Assembly: GCF_032248455.1 (NCBI RefSeq)
Contig: NZ_JAVTTP010000001.1
Coordinates: forward strand, 3,632,001 to 3,696,000
DNA: 64,000 bases
Reading direction: 5' to 3'
Origin: Pricia mediterranea
Lineage (GTDB): Bacteria; Bacteroidota; Bacteroidia; Flavobacteriales; Flavobacteriaceae
Positions 35,662 through 43,791 of the stretch are shown piece by piece. Below the pieces are notes generated by a model, which did not search any database, was not told the origin of the DNA, and worked only from the letters and a program-made list of their open reading frames with translations. Each line of letters begins with the position of its first letter. Position 1 is the first letter of the stretch. A program made the position numbers and the translations under genes.

Positions 35662-36162
35662 ATGTATATCAAATTAGCGCTCGCACTCTGTCTATTATTG
35701 ACCGGATGCAACGGGAATTCACAAAAACAGAACACCGCAATGACGCAGGACGATCCGTCGGAAAAGAAATTCGAGGTCGTCAAAACGGATGCCGAGTGGC
35801 AAAAGGAATTGACCCCCATGGAGTATCAGGTCCTTCGCAACGCCGCTACCGAAAACCCCTTTACCAGCGAGTTGCTCGACAATCAAGAAGAAGGCACCTA
35901 TGTCTGTGCGGCCTGCGGCACCGAACTTTTCGAAAGCGATACCAAGTTTAAGTCCGGCACCGGATGGCCCAGTTTTTACAAGGAAATCGAGGGCAATGTC
36001 GCTTACGATGTGGATTACAAAATTGGGGTCAAACGCACCGAAGAACATTGCGCCACCTGTGGCGGCCACCTCGGACATGTCTTTGAAGACGGGCCCGAAC
36101 CCACCGGACTTCGCCATTGCGTTAACGGCGCGGCCTTGGATTTTGTACCGAGTAGTAAATAG
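35662..36162 (+). CDS. msrB: peptide-methionine (R)-S-oxide reductase MsrB, lipoprotein
   Basis: 166 residues from ATG 35662, chosen because it opens a lipoprotein signal (LLLTGC, cysteine 16). Zinc cysteines at 82, 85, 130 and 133 (CAAC, CATC), catalytic cysteine 153 in GLRHCVNGAALDF, and the GTGWPSF substrate block. It repairs methionine-R-sulfoxide in exported proteins. A resolving cysteine is not obvious in the usual position, as in several monothiol-type MsrBs. Methyltransferase gene follows after 4 bp. Confidence 0.93.
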   Translation: MYIKLALALCLLLTGCNGNSQKQNTAMTQDDPSEKKFEVVKTDAEWQKELTPMEYQVLRNAATENPFTSELLDNQEEGTYVCAACGTELFESDTKFKSGTGWPSFYKEIEGNVAYDVDYKIGVKRTEEHCATCGGHLGHVFEDGPEPTGLRHCVNGAALDFVPSSK

Positions 36163-36166
36163 TCCG

Positions 36167-36910
36167 ATGGATAATTTTTCAAAACAATCCGCGCTTTACG
36201 CAAGATACAGGCCGCATTATCCTAAGGAACTACTGTCAGAAATTTACGGACACGTCAAGGAAAGGAAGCGTGCGTGGGACTGTGGTACGGGAAACGGCCA
36301 ATTGGCGGAAAAACTCGCTCTGGAATTCGAGAATGTACATGCGACGGACATTAGCGAGGAACAGTTAAAATATGCCGTGCCAGAAAGCAACATCAACTAC
36401 ATAAAAAGCTCTGCCGAAGAACCTATTTTCGAAAGCGGAATGTTCGATTTGATTACGGTAGCCCAAGCCATTCATTGGTTCGACTTTGAAAATTTCTACA
36501 AAGAAGTTGTACGAACATCTAAAAAGGATGGGGTTTTCGCTGTAATCGGCTACGGCCGATTGACTACCGATTCCAACGCCACAAAGACTATCTCCGATTT
36601 TTACGATAAAATGTTCCGATCGCATTTTACCGAAAACCGCGAATATCTGGACAAAGGCTATAAGACAATACCCTTTCCGTTCTTGGAAATCGGATATTAT
36701 GAGTTTGCAGCGACCTACAATTGGAACATAAAGGACCTTAGTGGATACATGCAATCCTGGTCCGCCGTACAGAAGTTCAGGGAAATAAACGGGTTTGACC
36801 CAACAGATGGAATAATCACCGAATTGTCGAAAGATTGGAAATCGTCCCAAACGGTCCGATTTCCGGTTTTTTTGAGACTTGCAAGAATTAATCCAGGTGC
36901 AGACACCTGA
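36167..36910 (+). CDS. class I SAM-dependent methyltransferase
   Basis: 247 residues from ATG 36167, 4 bp after msrB; a longer frame upstream lies inside msrB in another frame and is not used. The glycine motif AWDCGTGNGQLAEKLA near 42-57, then VHATDISEEQL and DLITVAQAIHWFD mark the Methyltransf_11-like core. The AIHWF signature is shared with Tam-like and yeast Crg1-like enzymes. Target unknown. Probably in one transcript with msrB. A palindrome CAGGTG-CAGA-CACCTG covers its final codons and stop. Confidence 0.87.
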   Translation: MDNFSKQSALYARYRPHYPKELLSEIYGHVKERKRAWDCGTGNGQLAEKLALEFENVHATDISEEQLKYAVPESNINYIKSSAEEPIFESGMFDLITVAQAIHWFDFENFYKEVVRTSKKDGVFAVIGYGRLTTDSNATKTISDFYDKMFRSHFTENREYLDKGYKTIPFPFLEIGYYEFAATYNWNIKDLSGYMQSWSAVQKFREINGFDPTDGIITELSKDWKSSQTVRFPVFLRLARINPGADT

Positions 36911-37030
36911 GTATCGACACTGGGCTTTTGCAGCCGATAGCATCATTCAGGTTCGATGCTTACGCGCGACCGGAACCCACAACCATCTGAATTTACGATT
37001 TGCGGCAATATAGACGCGAATTACATTTCC

Positions 37031-37112
37031 CTAGACTTCCTTAGACTCCCCTAGACTCCCCTAGATCGCTAACCCTCCCAACTTATAAACTCATAAACTT
37101 ATAAACTCATAA
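37031..37112. repeat. two perfect-period tandem arrays
   Basis: 37031-37070: four 10-nt units in exact register (CTAGACTTCC, TTAGACTCCC, CTAGACTCCC, CTAGATCGCT). 37081-37112: the 16-mer ACTTATAAACTCATAA twice with no mismatch. Both lie between the methyltransferase gene and the lpd promoter. No gene in 36911-37185. Confidence 0.85.
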
Positions 37113-37117
37113 ACTTT

Positions 37118-37149
37118 TTTGAGCCTAGGATTTGAATTGCGTACTTTTG
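37118..37149 (+). promoter_or_regulatory. promoter of lpd
   Basis: TTTG at 37118-37121, a 20-nt spacer and TACTTTTG at 37142-37149 match the Bacteroidota -33/-7 consensus (TTTG, TAnnTTTG). It gives a leader of about 30 nt before ATG 37186. Confidence 0.7.
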
Positions 37150-37185
37150 CTTCTCTTTAACTACAACATCTAAAAACAATAGAAT

Positions 37186-38577
37186 ATGGCCGATTTCGAT
37201 GTAATTGTTTTGGGCAGTGGCCCTGGAGGATATGTAACCGCGATCCGATCTTCACAACTGGGGTTCAAGACCGCTATAATCGAAAAAGAAAGCCTCGGCG
37301 GGGTCTGTTTGAATTGGGGCTGTATACCTACCAAGGCCCTCTTGAAATCCGCCCAGGTATTCGAATATTTGAAGCATGCGGAAGATTACGGACTCAAGGC
37401 CGATAATGTCGAAAAGGATTTTGATGGAGTCATTAAACGCAGCCGTAATGTGGCCGGGGATATGAACAAGGGCGTAAAGTTTTTGATGAAAAAAAACAAA
37501 ATTGATGTCCTGAAAGGCTTCGGCACCCTAAAATCCGGAAAAAAGGTATCCGTTAAGGCCGAGGACGGCACGGAAACCGAATACGCTGCCGACCATATTA
37601 TCATTGCCACGGGCGCACGGAGTCGCGAACTGCCCAGCCTAAAACAGGACGGCAAAAAAATCATCGGCTACCGCGAGGCCATGTCCCTAGAAAAACAACC
37701 CGAGAAAATGATCGTGGTAGGGAGCGGTGCCATCGGTATCGAGTTCGCCTATTTCTATAATTCCATGGGCACCGAGGTCACCGTTGTCGAGTTCCTTCCC
37801 AATATCGTCCCGGTGGAGGACGAAGAAATATCCAAGCAATTGGAGCGTAGCTTGAAAAAAGCGGGCATTAAGATTATGACCGCATCCGAAGTGACCGAAG
37901 TGAATACTTCTGGTGATGGCGTCAAGGCGACCGTTAAGACCTCAAAAGGCGAACAGGTACTGGAAGCCGATATCGTGCTTTCCGCGGTGGGTATCAAATC
38001 GAACATTGAAAACATCGGACTAGAAGACTTGGGCATAAAGACCGATAAGGACAAAATTCTTGTTGACGATTTCTATCAGACCAATATTCCCGGATATTAC
38101 GCCATCGGCGATATTACTCCCGGGCAGGCCTTGGCACACGTAGCTTCGGCGGAAGGCATCCTTTGTATCGAAAAGATTGCGGACATGCATGTCGAGCCGT
38201 TGGATTATGGCAATATTCCGGCATGTACCTATTGTATCCCCGAGGTCGCCTCAGTGGGACTCACCGAAAAACAGGCCGAGGAAAAGGGATTTGACATCAA
38301 AGTGGGGAAATTTCCCTTCTCCGCAAGTGGAAAGGCCAAGGCCGCCGGTACGCCGGATGGTTTTGTAAAAGTCATTTTCGACGCCAAATACGGGGAATGG
38401 CTCGGCTGCCATATGATCGGGACCGGGGTCACCGACATGATTGCCGAAGCCGTGGTCGCCAGGAAGCTGGAGACAACAGGTCACGAAGTACTTAAAGCGG
38501 TGCACCCGCACCCGACCATGAGCGAAGCCGTCATGGAAGCGGTAGCGGCAGCCTACGATGAGGTCATCCATATATAA
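37186..38577 (+). CDS. lpdA: dihydrolipoyl dehydrogenase
   Basis: 463 residues. E3 flavoprotein of 2-oxoacid dehydrogenase complexes and the glycine cleavage system. FAD motif GSGPGG near 10-15, redox-active pair C41 and C46 (GGVCLNWGCIPTK), NAD-binding GSGAIGIEF, and the C-terminal catalytic HPHPTMSEAVMEA. Length is normal. It has its own well-formed promoter; no other complex subunits are nearby. Confidence 0.96.
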   Translation: MADFDVIVLGSGPGGYVTAIRSSQLGFKTAIIEKESLGGVCLNWGCIPTKALLKSAQVFEYLKHAEDYGLKADNVEKDFDGVIKRSRNVAGDMNKGVKFLMKKNKIDVLKGFGTLKSGKKVSVKAEDGTETEYAADHIIIATGARSRELPSLKQDGKKIIGYREAMSLEKQPEKMIVVGSGAIGIEFAYFYNSMGTEVTVVEFLPNIVPVEDEEISKQLERSLKKAGIKIMTASEVTEVNTSGDGVKATVKTSKGEQVLEADIVLSAVGIKSNIENIGLEDLGIKTDKDKILVDDFYQTNIPGYYAIGDITPGQALAHVASAEGILCIEKIADMHVEPLDYGNIPACTYCIPEVASVGLTEKQAEEKGFDIKVGKFPFSASGKAKAAGTPDGFVKVIFDAKYGEWLGCHMIGTGVTDMIAEAVVARKLETTGHEVLKAVHPHPTMSEAVMEAVAAAYDEVIHI

Positions 38578-38589
38578 CTTTTGCCATCT

Positions 38590-38874
38590 ATGCTACATCT
38601 TTTTAGAACCACCGCCATTCTCGAAGGTATCTCATACCTCGCCCTGTTCGCCGTTACCATGCCCTTAAAATATTTGGCGGATTTGCCAATGCCCAACAAA
38701 TACGTGGGATATGTGCACGGGTTTTTGTTTATCGCCTATATCGTTTTGGCCATCGTTTTTTGGAGAAGCCAAAATTGGGGATTCAAAAAAGGTTTTATCC
38801 TGATATTGGCCTCCCTGCTGCCTTTTGCTACTTTCTACGTGGATAAAAAGTACCTGGCGCCGAGAGAAGCTTAA
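38590..38874 (+). CDS. DUF3817 small membrane protein
   Basis: 94 residues from ATG 38590, 12 bp after lpd. Three membrane segments and the family opening LFRTTAILEGISYLALF, then MPLKYLADLPMPNKYVGYVHGFLF. DUF3817 proteins are conserved, small and of unknown function. Likely co-transcribed with lpd. Confidence 0.85.
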   Translation: MLHLFRTTAILEGISYLALFAVTMPLKYLADLPMPNKYVGYVHGFLFIAYIVLAIVFWRSQNWGFKKGFILILASLLPFATFYVDKKYLAPREA

Positions 38875-38915
38875 CCTCTAAAGATTCCAAATCCCAAATT
38901 TAAATTCCAATCCCT
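38872..38915 (+). repeat. CCAAATCCC-type tract after the DUF3817 stop
   Basis: From the TAA stop: AAGATTCCAAATCCCAAAT, then TTAAATTCCAATCCC. Same vocabulary as 18069-18083 and 20711-20733. Confidence 0.6.
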
Positions 38916-38990
38916 CTTCGGTGTTCGAAACGAAGTCTTGCTTAGGCTGTTTATATTTACGTGCCAAAGATTCTTTATGAACCTTACGTA

Positions 38991-39521
38991 TTACCTATAA
39001 TGCCTGGCCGATAGAAAGGTATAGGTATAGCCCAAGGTAATCGTATTCCAAGTTCTATCCCCGATATCAATTCCCGTGTAGGAGAAGTTTACTTCCGATT
39101 GCGGACCGGTCTGAATCCCGATTTGGGGCCGATAATAGAATCCCCCGTCATTGCCTTCGTTCAATCCGAACGCCTGGCCCACATCGCCCCCGAATGAAAA
39201 GGATTTAGCGGCCCAAATGCGAATCGAGGCGGCTATTGGCGCAAACTGTAGGCTGGGCAGCTTAATGCTAACACTCTCCGCACGGAACCTTTCCGGAAAA
39301 CCATGAACGATGCCGGCTTTTAGGCCTATGTCAAAAATTTTGTTCGGCGCCCACATATAACCGATATCCGCACCAACGACAACGCCGATCCTGTCGTTGA
39401 AATCCCCGATCGGGATGCCCCCATGGGCACCGATCTTAAAGCCTTCTTGCGAGGATGCTGTCGTAAAGATGAGCGTCAAAAGTAATAATGGCAGTAATTG
39501 CCCGATGTGTTTGAAGTTCAT
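38991..39521 (-). CDS. outer-membrane beta-barrel protein
   Basis: 176 residues from ATG 39521, which starts the signal peptide (MNFKHIGQLLPLLLLTLIFT). Mature strands of the small outer-membrane barrel type: GFKIGAHGGIPIGDF, VVVGADIGYMWAPN, ITLGYTYTFLSAR. Same broad family as the protein at 26442. Stand-alone; the upstream codons to 39632 are not signal-like and were excluded. No specific function can be assigned. Confidence 0.75.
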   Translation of the reverse strand: MNFKHIGQLLPLLLLTLIFTTASSQEGFKIGAHGGIPIGDFNDRIGVVVGADIGYMWAPNKIFDIGLKAGIVHGFPERFRAESVSIKLPSLQFAPIAASIRIWAAKSFSFGGDVGQAFGLNEGNDGGFYYRPQIGIQTGPQSEVNFSYTGIDIGDRTWNTITLGYTYTFLSARHYR

Positions 39522-39741
39522 GGTAGAGGTCTGTTGAAGTGAAATACAGTTAAAAACAGTCTCTAGAACGTATTTTTTGATGGTTTTGTTGTGGAGGGAT
39601 TGACCTTGGGAGTAATTATGGGGTATTGGCAACTATAGATGGCGCTTAAAATCCTGTTTGATCTTTCGACGATTAATCGCGGCCTTCATAATCTCGGCCG
39701 CAAGTCTTTCAGCTAGTACGTGTGTAGTGATTTGTTGAACT

Positions 39742-40467
39742 TTACCCCCGCGAAACATCCCCGGAGCCGGAGGTCTTGGTATCTACTTTTTCGGGATTAC
39801 CGCGGTAGCTGATATCCCCGGAGCCGGAGACCCGGGCCTTGAGCATTTTGTTGGCAGTTACCTTGATATCCGCCGACCCGGAGATGGTGGCATCCACATT
39901 GTCGGCAATTAGGTCATACGCCTTGATATCGCCCGAACCGGAGATGGTGGCTTCGAAATCACGGGTCGTACCGCTAAGATCCATATCCCCCGAGCCAGAC
40001 ATCGTGGCGGTCATGGAATCGGCTTCAAGATCCAGGCTAATATCCCCCGACCCGGACATGGCGGTCTTAAATTCAGATGCTCTTAGTGTCGTTCTTCCCA
40101 CTATATCTCCCGATCCGGATAGGCTGACCGATTCGATGCGCTCTACCGGTACGGTGATGCGGATGCCATCCTCCCAGCTGGAGGGCTTTAAATTGATGCC
40201 TTTCTCTGTTTTGATAATCAATTTTCCGTTTTCTACCTCGGTCACGATGTATTCCAAAAGATTTTCCTCTCCTTCTAAAATTAGTTCTCCTTCTTGACCA
40301 TCCACCAAATCCACATCGAACCTTCCGGATACCGCTACCGCATCATAGTCTTCTACGCTGCGGTCGATACGCACCATATTGCCGTTCCCTTTTATGCCCT
40401 TGCCCCATTGCGCGGAGCAGGAGGTGGCGCTTGCTACCAATACACTTAAAATAATTGCTTTTTTCAT
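39742..40467 (-). CDS. GIN-domain (DUF2807) protein with SGSGD ladder
   Basis: 241 residues from ATG 40467, which gives the exported start MKKAIILSVLVASATSCSAQ (lipoprotein-like). The body is a right-handed beta-repeat of the head-GIN domain type. S(G)SGDI recurs seven times at about 18-20 residue spacing (SLSGSGDIVG, AMSGSGDISL, TMSGSGDMDL, TISGSGDIKA, TISGSADIKV, RVSGSGDISY, KTSGSGDVSR). Last gene of the ECF sigma unit. Probably surface-located; role unknown. Confidence 0.85.
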   Translation of the reverse strand: MKKAIILSVLVASATSCSAQWGKGIKGNGNMVRIDRSVEDYDAVAVSGRFDVDLVDGQEGELILEGEENLLEYIVTEVENGKLIIKTEKGINLKPSSWEDGIRITVPVERIESVSLSGSGDIVGRTTLRASEFKTAMSGSGDISLDLEADSMTATMSGSGDMDLSGTTRDFEATISGSGDIKAYDLIADNVDATISGSADIKVTANKMLKARVSGSGDISYRGNPEKVDTKTSGSGDVSRG

Positions 40468-40516
40468 GACGTTGTCGTTTGTGTCCCCCAAAAAAGCTGG
40501 GGATGGGATTAGTACT

Positions 40517-41704
40517 TTAATTTTTGTAAAACACAATGCCCCCGTAATCGCTACTAATCGAAACGGCGTTGCCGCTGTTGGGAGATCCATAGTGACCTTT
40601 GTAATAGCTGCTGGTGTTTTTCTCTTCGCTGATGTTGATCTCAAAATCATTTTTTCCGCTGACCCCGGAATAGTCAGTACTGATTTCGAAATTGAAATGA
40701 TAGTCCGGGTCATAGCCGATTTTAACCCCTGTGTAGTCTGTTCTTATCCGTATGTTTCCGGCGTCGGCAGCCATTTTGTCTATTTTTAGGGAACCGTAGT
40801 CCGCATTCACGTCCACGTTCCCGTGAATCGTGCCAAGGTGCACATTGATGTAGTCGCCGTTACCTTGCACATTTTTGGCCTTGCCGATCTCGATTTTACC
40901 ATAATCGCAGGAATATTGTAGGTTCTCCATTTGCCGGACTTCCGAATTGGTGTAATCGGCACTAATAATCAGGTTGCCCGCCTTTTCGATGGTAAAGCCC
41001 GAATAATCGGCGGAAATTTTTCCGCTTTCGATATATCCGATGGCGGATTTCGAGGTGTAATCGAAGTTCAATTGGTTGTCGCGGCCGTTGAGTTCCCCGA
41101 TATCCAAACGGCCGTAATCACAGCTGATTTTGGCGTGGCCGTCCACCCGGTCCAAGGTGATACTGCCATAATCGTTGTTCAGGTCCACCTTACTTTTTAC
41201 GGGCAATTTTATGGTGTAATCGATTTGCATATCGACGTTGTTATTCCGGCCCCAGTTCCATCCCCAACCGGATTCGTTCTTGTTTAAAATGGTACGGGCG
41301 GAGACCCGGTTACTGCTGTTTTCGAACTCGATTTGGATTTCATCCAATTTTTCCTGCACTTTATCTTCTCTGTTGCCGCTGGTCTTGACATGCACCTCGA
41401 TCAGTATGCGGTTTTCGTTCCACGAGGTGATATTGAGGTTGCCGTAGCTATTGTTAACCGCCAAAAGCGCATCCGAGGCCACATCGAATTCCCTTTTGAT
41501 TTTTTTCTCCTTGGTGTACTTACCTTTGACCTTAATGCCGGGTTTTTCGCCAGGGTCGGTATCGCCTGGTCCTTGCGTCATTGCAGGAGGCAAGTTGCCG
41601 TAATGATCGGTAATAACGGCATCCCGGGCCCACAGAGTTGTAGGTAATGCTATAATAGCGATGGCTAAGCCTTTAAATAACAATTTCTGTATCATCGTAC
41701 GCAT
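40517..41704 (-). CDS. exported beta-repeat protein with periodic D-Y motif (DUF4097-like)
   Basis: 395 residues from ATG 41704 (ATG 41695 is equally possible); signal peptide ends TTLWA. After a charged linker the chain consists of short strands in which Asp-Tyr recurs about every 18-22 residues: NDYGSITL, CDYGRLDI, FDYTSK, ADYSGFTI, ADYTNSEV, CDYGKIEI, GDYINVHL, ADYGSLKI, TDYTGVKI, TDYSGVSG, SDYGGIVF. This suggests a regular beta-solenoid with a stacked D-Y ladder. Related to DUF4097 adhesin-like proteins. Its start lies inside the end of the anti-sigma-like gene. Confidence 0.8.
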   Translation of the reverse strand: MRTMIQKLLFKGLAIAIIALPTTLWARDAVITDHYGNLPPAMTQGPGDTDPGEKPGIKVKGKYTKEKKIKREFDVASDALLAVNNSYGNLNITSWNENRILIEVHVKTSGNREDKVQEKLDEIQIEFENSSNRVSARTILNKNESGWGWNWGRNNNVDMQIDYTIKLPVKSKVDLNNDYGSITLDRVDGHAKISCDYGRLDIGELNGRDNQLNFDYTSKSAIGYIESGKISADYSGFTIEKAGNLIISADYTNSEVRQMENLQYSCDYGKIEIGKAKNVQGNGDYINVHLGTIHGNVDVNADYGSLKIDKMAADAGNIRIRTDYTGVKIGYDPDYHFNFEISTDYSGVSGKNDFEINISEEKNTSSYYKGHYGSPNSGNAVSISSDYGGIVFYKN

Positions 41705-42239
41705 TTAGGTTTTTAATGTTTTCAATTGTATCCAGGACCTCTTGCAATAAATCGATCCGGGTCCTGAAATTGGTAATCATGGCGCTTAAAATAAGTTTGC
41801 TGTTTCCCCCGTTTACAAGGTCTTGCTCCAATCGGGCATAATCGGTTTCTAGTTTATCGAGTTGCCCCATCGTGTCGTCGATGATTTGGCGAGTCTGCGG
41901 ACTACTTTCGCTTTCAAGGGTCTCGATCTGCGCCTCGATCAGCCCTGCAAAGTAATACGAGGCCCGGCCTACCTCGGGAGAAATTTGAGCTACCTGCTGA
42001 TCTATGGTTCTTTGTGATTTGAAAAGGCCGACCCCAAGGGTACATAGCAGGGCTATCGAAGCGGCAACCGCCAAAGGTTTCCACCACGACCACGAACTTT
42101 TCGTTTTTTCCGGTGTCATTATGCCTTTCGACGCGTTTAGTTTCTCAATAAACCGTTGTTTATGTCCCCCTGCAGGCACCTCGGTATCAAAGTCCCCCTG
42201 AAGCCTATCGAACAGCTCTTCTATAGTTTCTTTTTTCAT
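41673..42239 (-). CDS. anti-sigma-like single-pass membrane protein
   Basis: 188 residues. A cytoplasmic N-terminus of about 55 residues (KKETIEELFDRLQGDFDTEV), one membrane helix near 56-74 (PLAVAASIALLCTLGVGLF), then a helical outer part. This layout, and its place directly after the ECF sigma gene, fit an anti-sigma factor; no ZAS zinc motif (HxxxCxxC) is present. Downstream are the two beta-repeat surface proteins, with which it overlaps by about 30 bases. Confidence 0.7.
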   Translation of the reverse strand: MKKETIEELFDRLQGDFDTEVPAGGHKQRFIEKLNASKGIMTPEKTKSSWSWWKPLAVAASIALLCTLGVGLFKSQRTIDQQVAQISPEVGRASYYFAGLIEAQIETLESESSPQTRQIIDDTMGQLDKLETDYARLEQDLVNGGNSKLILSAMITNFRTRIDLLQEVLDTIENIKNLNAYDDTEIVI

Positions 42240-42280
42240 AGCATTCTATACGTTTATCCATCATTACTTTGACAACATTT

Positions 42281-42306
42281 TGATACTCAATACTCAATAC
42301 TGAACA
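42281..42306 (-). repeat. GAGTATT-type short tandem at the sigma-factor stop
   Basis: Read on minus, the final codons and stop are AGTGTTCAGTATTGAGTATT followed by GAGTATC: units of about 8 nt (AGTATTG) running through the TGA stop at 42296-42294. Confidence 0.6.
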
Positions 42307-42848
42307 CTCATCCGCTTTCGAAGACTTTCCTTCGCGCGGGATATCGTCGTCCTGCAATTGGCATAGCTGATATTCATAATTTGACTGATTTCCTGATAAT
42401 CATAACCTTCAACGAGATGTAAGGTCAAAGAAATTCGGTAGTTGTCCTTTAGACCGTCCATGGTTTCCATCACTTTTTGAGCCTTCAGTTCGGTAAACGC
42501 ATGGTCGGGGTCACTTACCTCGTTATCTTCGACCTTGTACAGTACATCATCCAATGCCACTTTTTTCATTTTTTGTTGCGATCGATAGTGTTGAATACTG
42601 TTGTTGATCACGATACGTTTCAACCAGGCCCCGAACGCAACCTCGCCCTTGAAGGTATGCAGCTTTTCAAATGCCTTTAAAAAGGACTCCTGCATGATAT
42701 CTTCCGCCTCACCTTCATTTTTTACAATCCTATAGGAGGCGTTGTACATCGCCCTATAGTAGCGGTTGTAAATCTCGAGCTGCGCCGAATCTTTCTCCTC
42801 AAGACACCATTGCAATAGCGTATCGATATGTTCCTCTTTATGGCTCAA
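42294..42848 (-). CDS. ECF-type RNA polymerase sigma factor
   Basis: 184 residues. Region 2: YNASYRIVKNEGEAEDIMQE followed by SFLKAFEKL (about 33-61); region 4: EGYDYQEISQIMNISYANCR at about 146-165, then TTISRAKESLRKRM. The frame has no in-frame ATG near its beginning; an upstream TAA closes it 18 bases before TTG 42848, so translation most likely starts at that TTG. It heads a minus-strand unit with an anti-sigma-like gene and two beta-repeat surface proteins, which are probably its regulon. Confidence 0.92.
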   Translation of the reverse strand: MSHKEEHIDTLLQWCLEEKDSAQLEIYNRYYRAMYNASYRIVKNEGEAEDIMQESFLKAFEKLHTFKGEVAFGAWLKRIVINNSIQHYRSQQKMKKVALDDVLYKVEDNEVSDPDHAFTELKAQKVMETMDGLKDNYRISLTLHLVEGYDYQEISQIMNISYANCRTTISRAKESLRKRMSVQY

Positions 42849-43053
42849 AAAGCGGATTGTTTGTTATAAGGATTGAACAAGTTAGGAATTGTTACAGTAT
42901 TGAAATCTTTTTTTAAGAAAATGAGTTAGCGAAAGGACTGCGGCAACCTCTAGTTTAGAGGCTTATTTTGTCGATTTGGAAGGATTTCAAACGCAGCTTC
43001 ATTCCCGATTATTATTCCACACTGTTTGAAACTCCCGATCGTAGAAATCGGAA

Positions 43054-43101
43054 TTGCCCTCTTTCAATATTATTTATTATATTTGTTAACCGTATGGTTA
43101 A
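43054..43101 (+). promoter_or_regulatory. tetR promoter with overlapping operator
   Basis: TTG (43054-43056), 21-nt spacer, TATATTTG (43078-43085) fits the Bacteroidota promoter consensus. Immediately after lies TTAACC-GTAT-GGTTAA (43086-43101), an inverted repeat with perfect 6-bp arms placed over the expected transcription start, 25 bp before ATG 43127. Position and symmetry fit a TetR-family autoregulatory operator. Binding is inferred. Confidence 0.7.
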
Positions 43102-43126
43102 ACCATTTATTAAAACCTTATAGTTA

Positions 43127-43729
43127 ATGAAAGATATAAGTACAGAGCAAGCCATTTTGAACGCTGCCATCTCCGTATTCCAAAAAAAGGGAATGGCCGG
43201 TGCCCGGATGCAGGAAATCGCCGATGGGGCGAATATCAACAAGGCCATGCTGCATTATTACTTTCGTAGCAAGCAAAAGTTGTTCGAAGCCGTTTTTTTG
43301 CAGGCTTTCCAAAAGTTCGCACCGCACGTGAACGGGATATTCAATTCGGAAGCTTCCGTATTTGAAAAAATAGAGGAATTTGCCGACAGCTATATCTCCT
43401 TTGTCATCGAGAATCCGTATCTGCCCACTTTTCTGATACAGGAGATCAATATAAATCCTGACTTCGCCACTACTTTTTTCGAAGCACACTCCGCCCCCGA
43501 CCCTGCATCCTTCGAAAAACAGATCGCCGAAGAAATTGAAAAGGGCACTTTGAGACCTGTTGATCCCAAACAACTTTTGTTGCATCTTTTTTCGCTCTGC
43601 GCTTTCCCATTTGTAGGCAGGGGTCTGGTAAAAGGAATTCTAAAGGTTGATAATAAATCGTTTACGACCTTGATGGAAGAGCGAAAGATCTTAATCCCCG
43701 AACTGATCATCAATTCAATAAAGGCATGA
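43127..43729 (+). CDS. TetR/AcrR family transcriptional regulator
   Basis: 200 residues. N-terminal HTH: ILNAAISVFQKKGMAGARMQ (about 9-28), then EIADGANINKAMLHYYFRSK (about 29-48), with the AMLHYYFRSKQKLFEAV recognition block. The C-terminal helical ligand domain is of the usual length. It heads the efflux genes TolC-HlyD-ABC on the same strand, so it most likely represses that transporter and itself through the operator at 43086-43101. Inducer unknown. Confidence 0.93.
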   Translation: MKDISTEQAILNAAISVFQKKGMAGARMQEIADGANINKAMLHYYFRSKQKLFEAVFLQAFQKFAPHVNGIFNSEASVFEKIEEFADSYISFVIENPYLPTFLIQEININPDFATTFFEAHSAPDPASFEKQIAEEIEKGTLRPVDPKQLLLHLFSLCAFPFVGRGLVKGILKVDNKSFTTLMEERKILIPELIINSIKA

Positions 43730-43791
43730 TGTACGGCATTGAAAAACATATTGGAAAGGAAAAACTTCTGGCGCTATTAAAATTGGTCAAG

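Noticed and set aside
35900-36166. Upstream extension of the methyltransferase frame
   Set aside because: It lies within msrB in another frame and reads as Pro/Ala/Ser-rich shadow sequence; ATG 36167 starts the conserved protein.
36894-36909. CAGGTG-CAGA-CACCTG palindrome as terminator of the methyltransferase gene
   Set aside because: It covers the final codons and stop and is not followed by a T-run.
37031-37112. CRISPR array
   Set aside because: Units are 10 and 16 nt with no unique spacers; simple tandem arrays, no cas genes nearby.
39679-39701. GCGGCC/GGCCGC hairpin downstream of the GIN-domain gene as terminator
   Set aside because: Stable stem, but no T-rich tail in either direction; left unannotated as a terminator.
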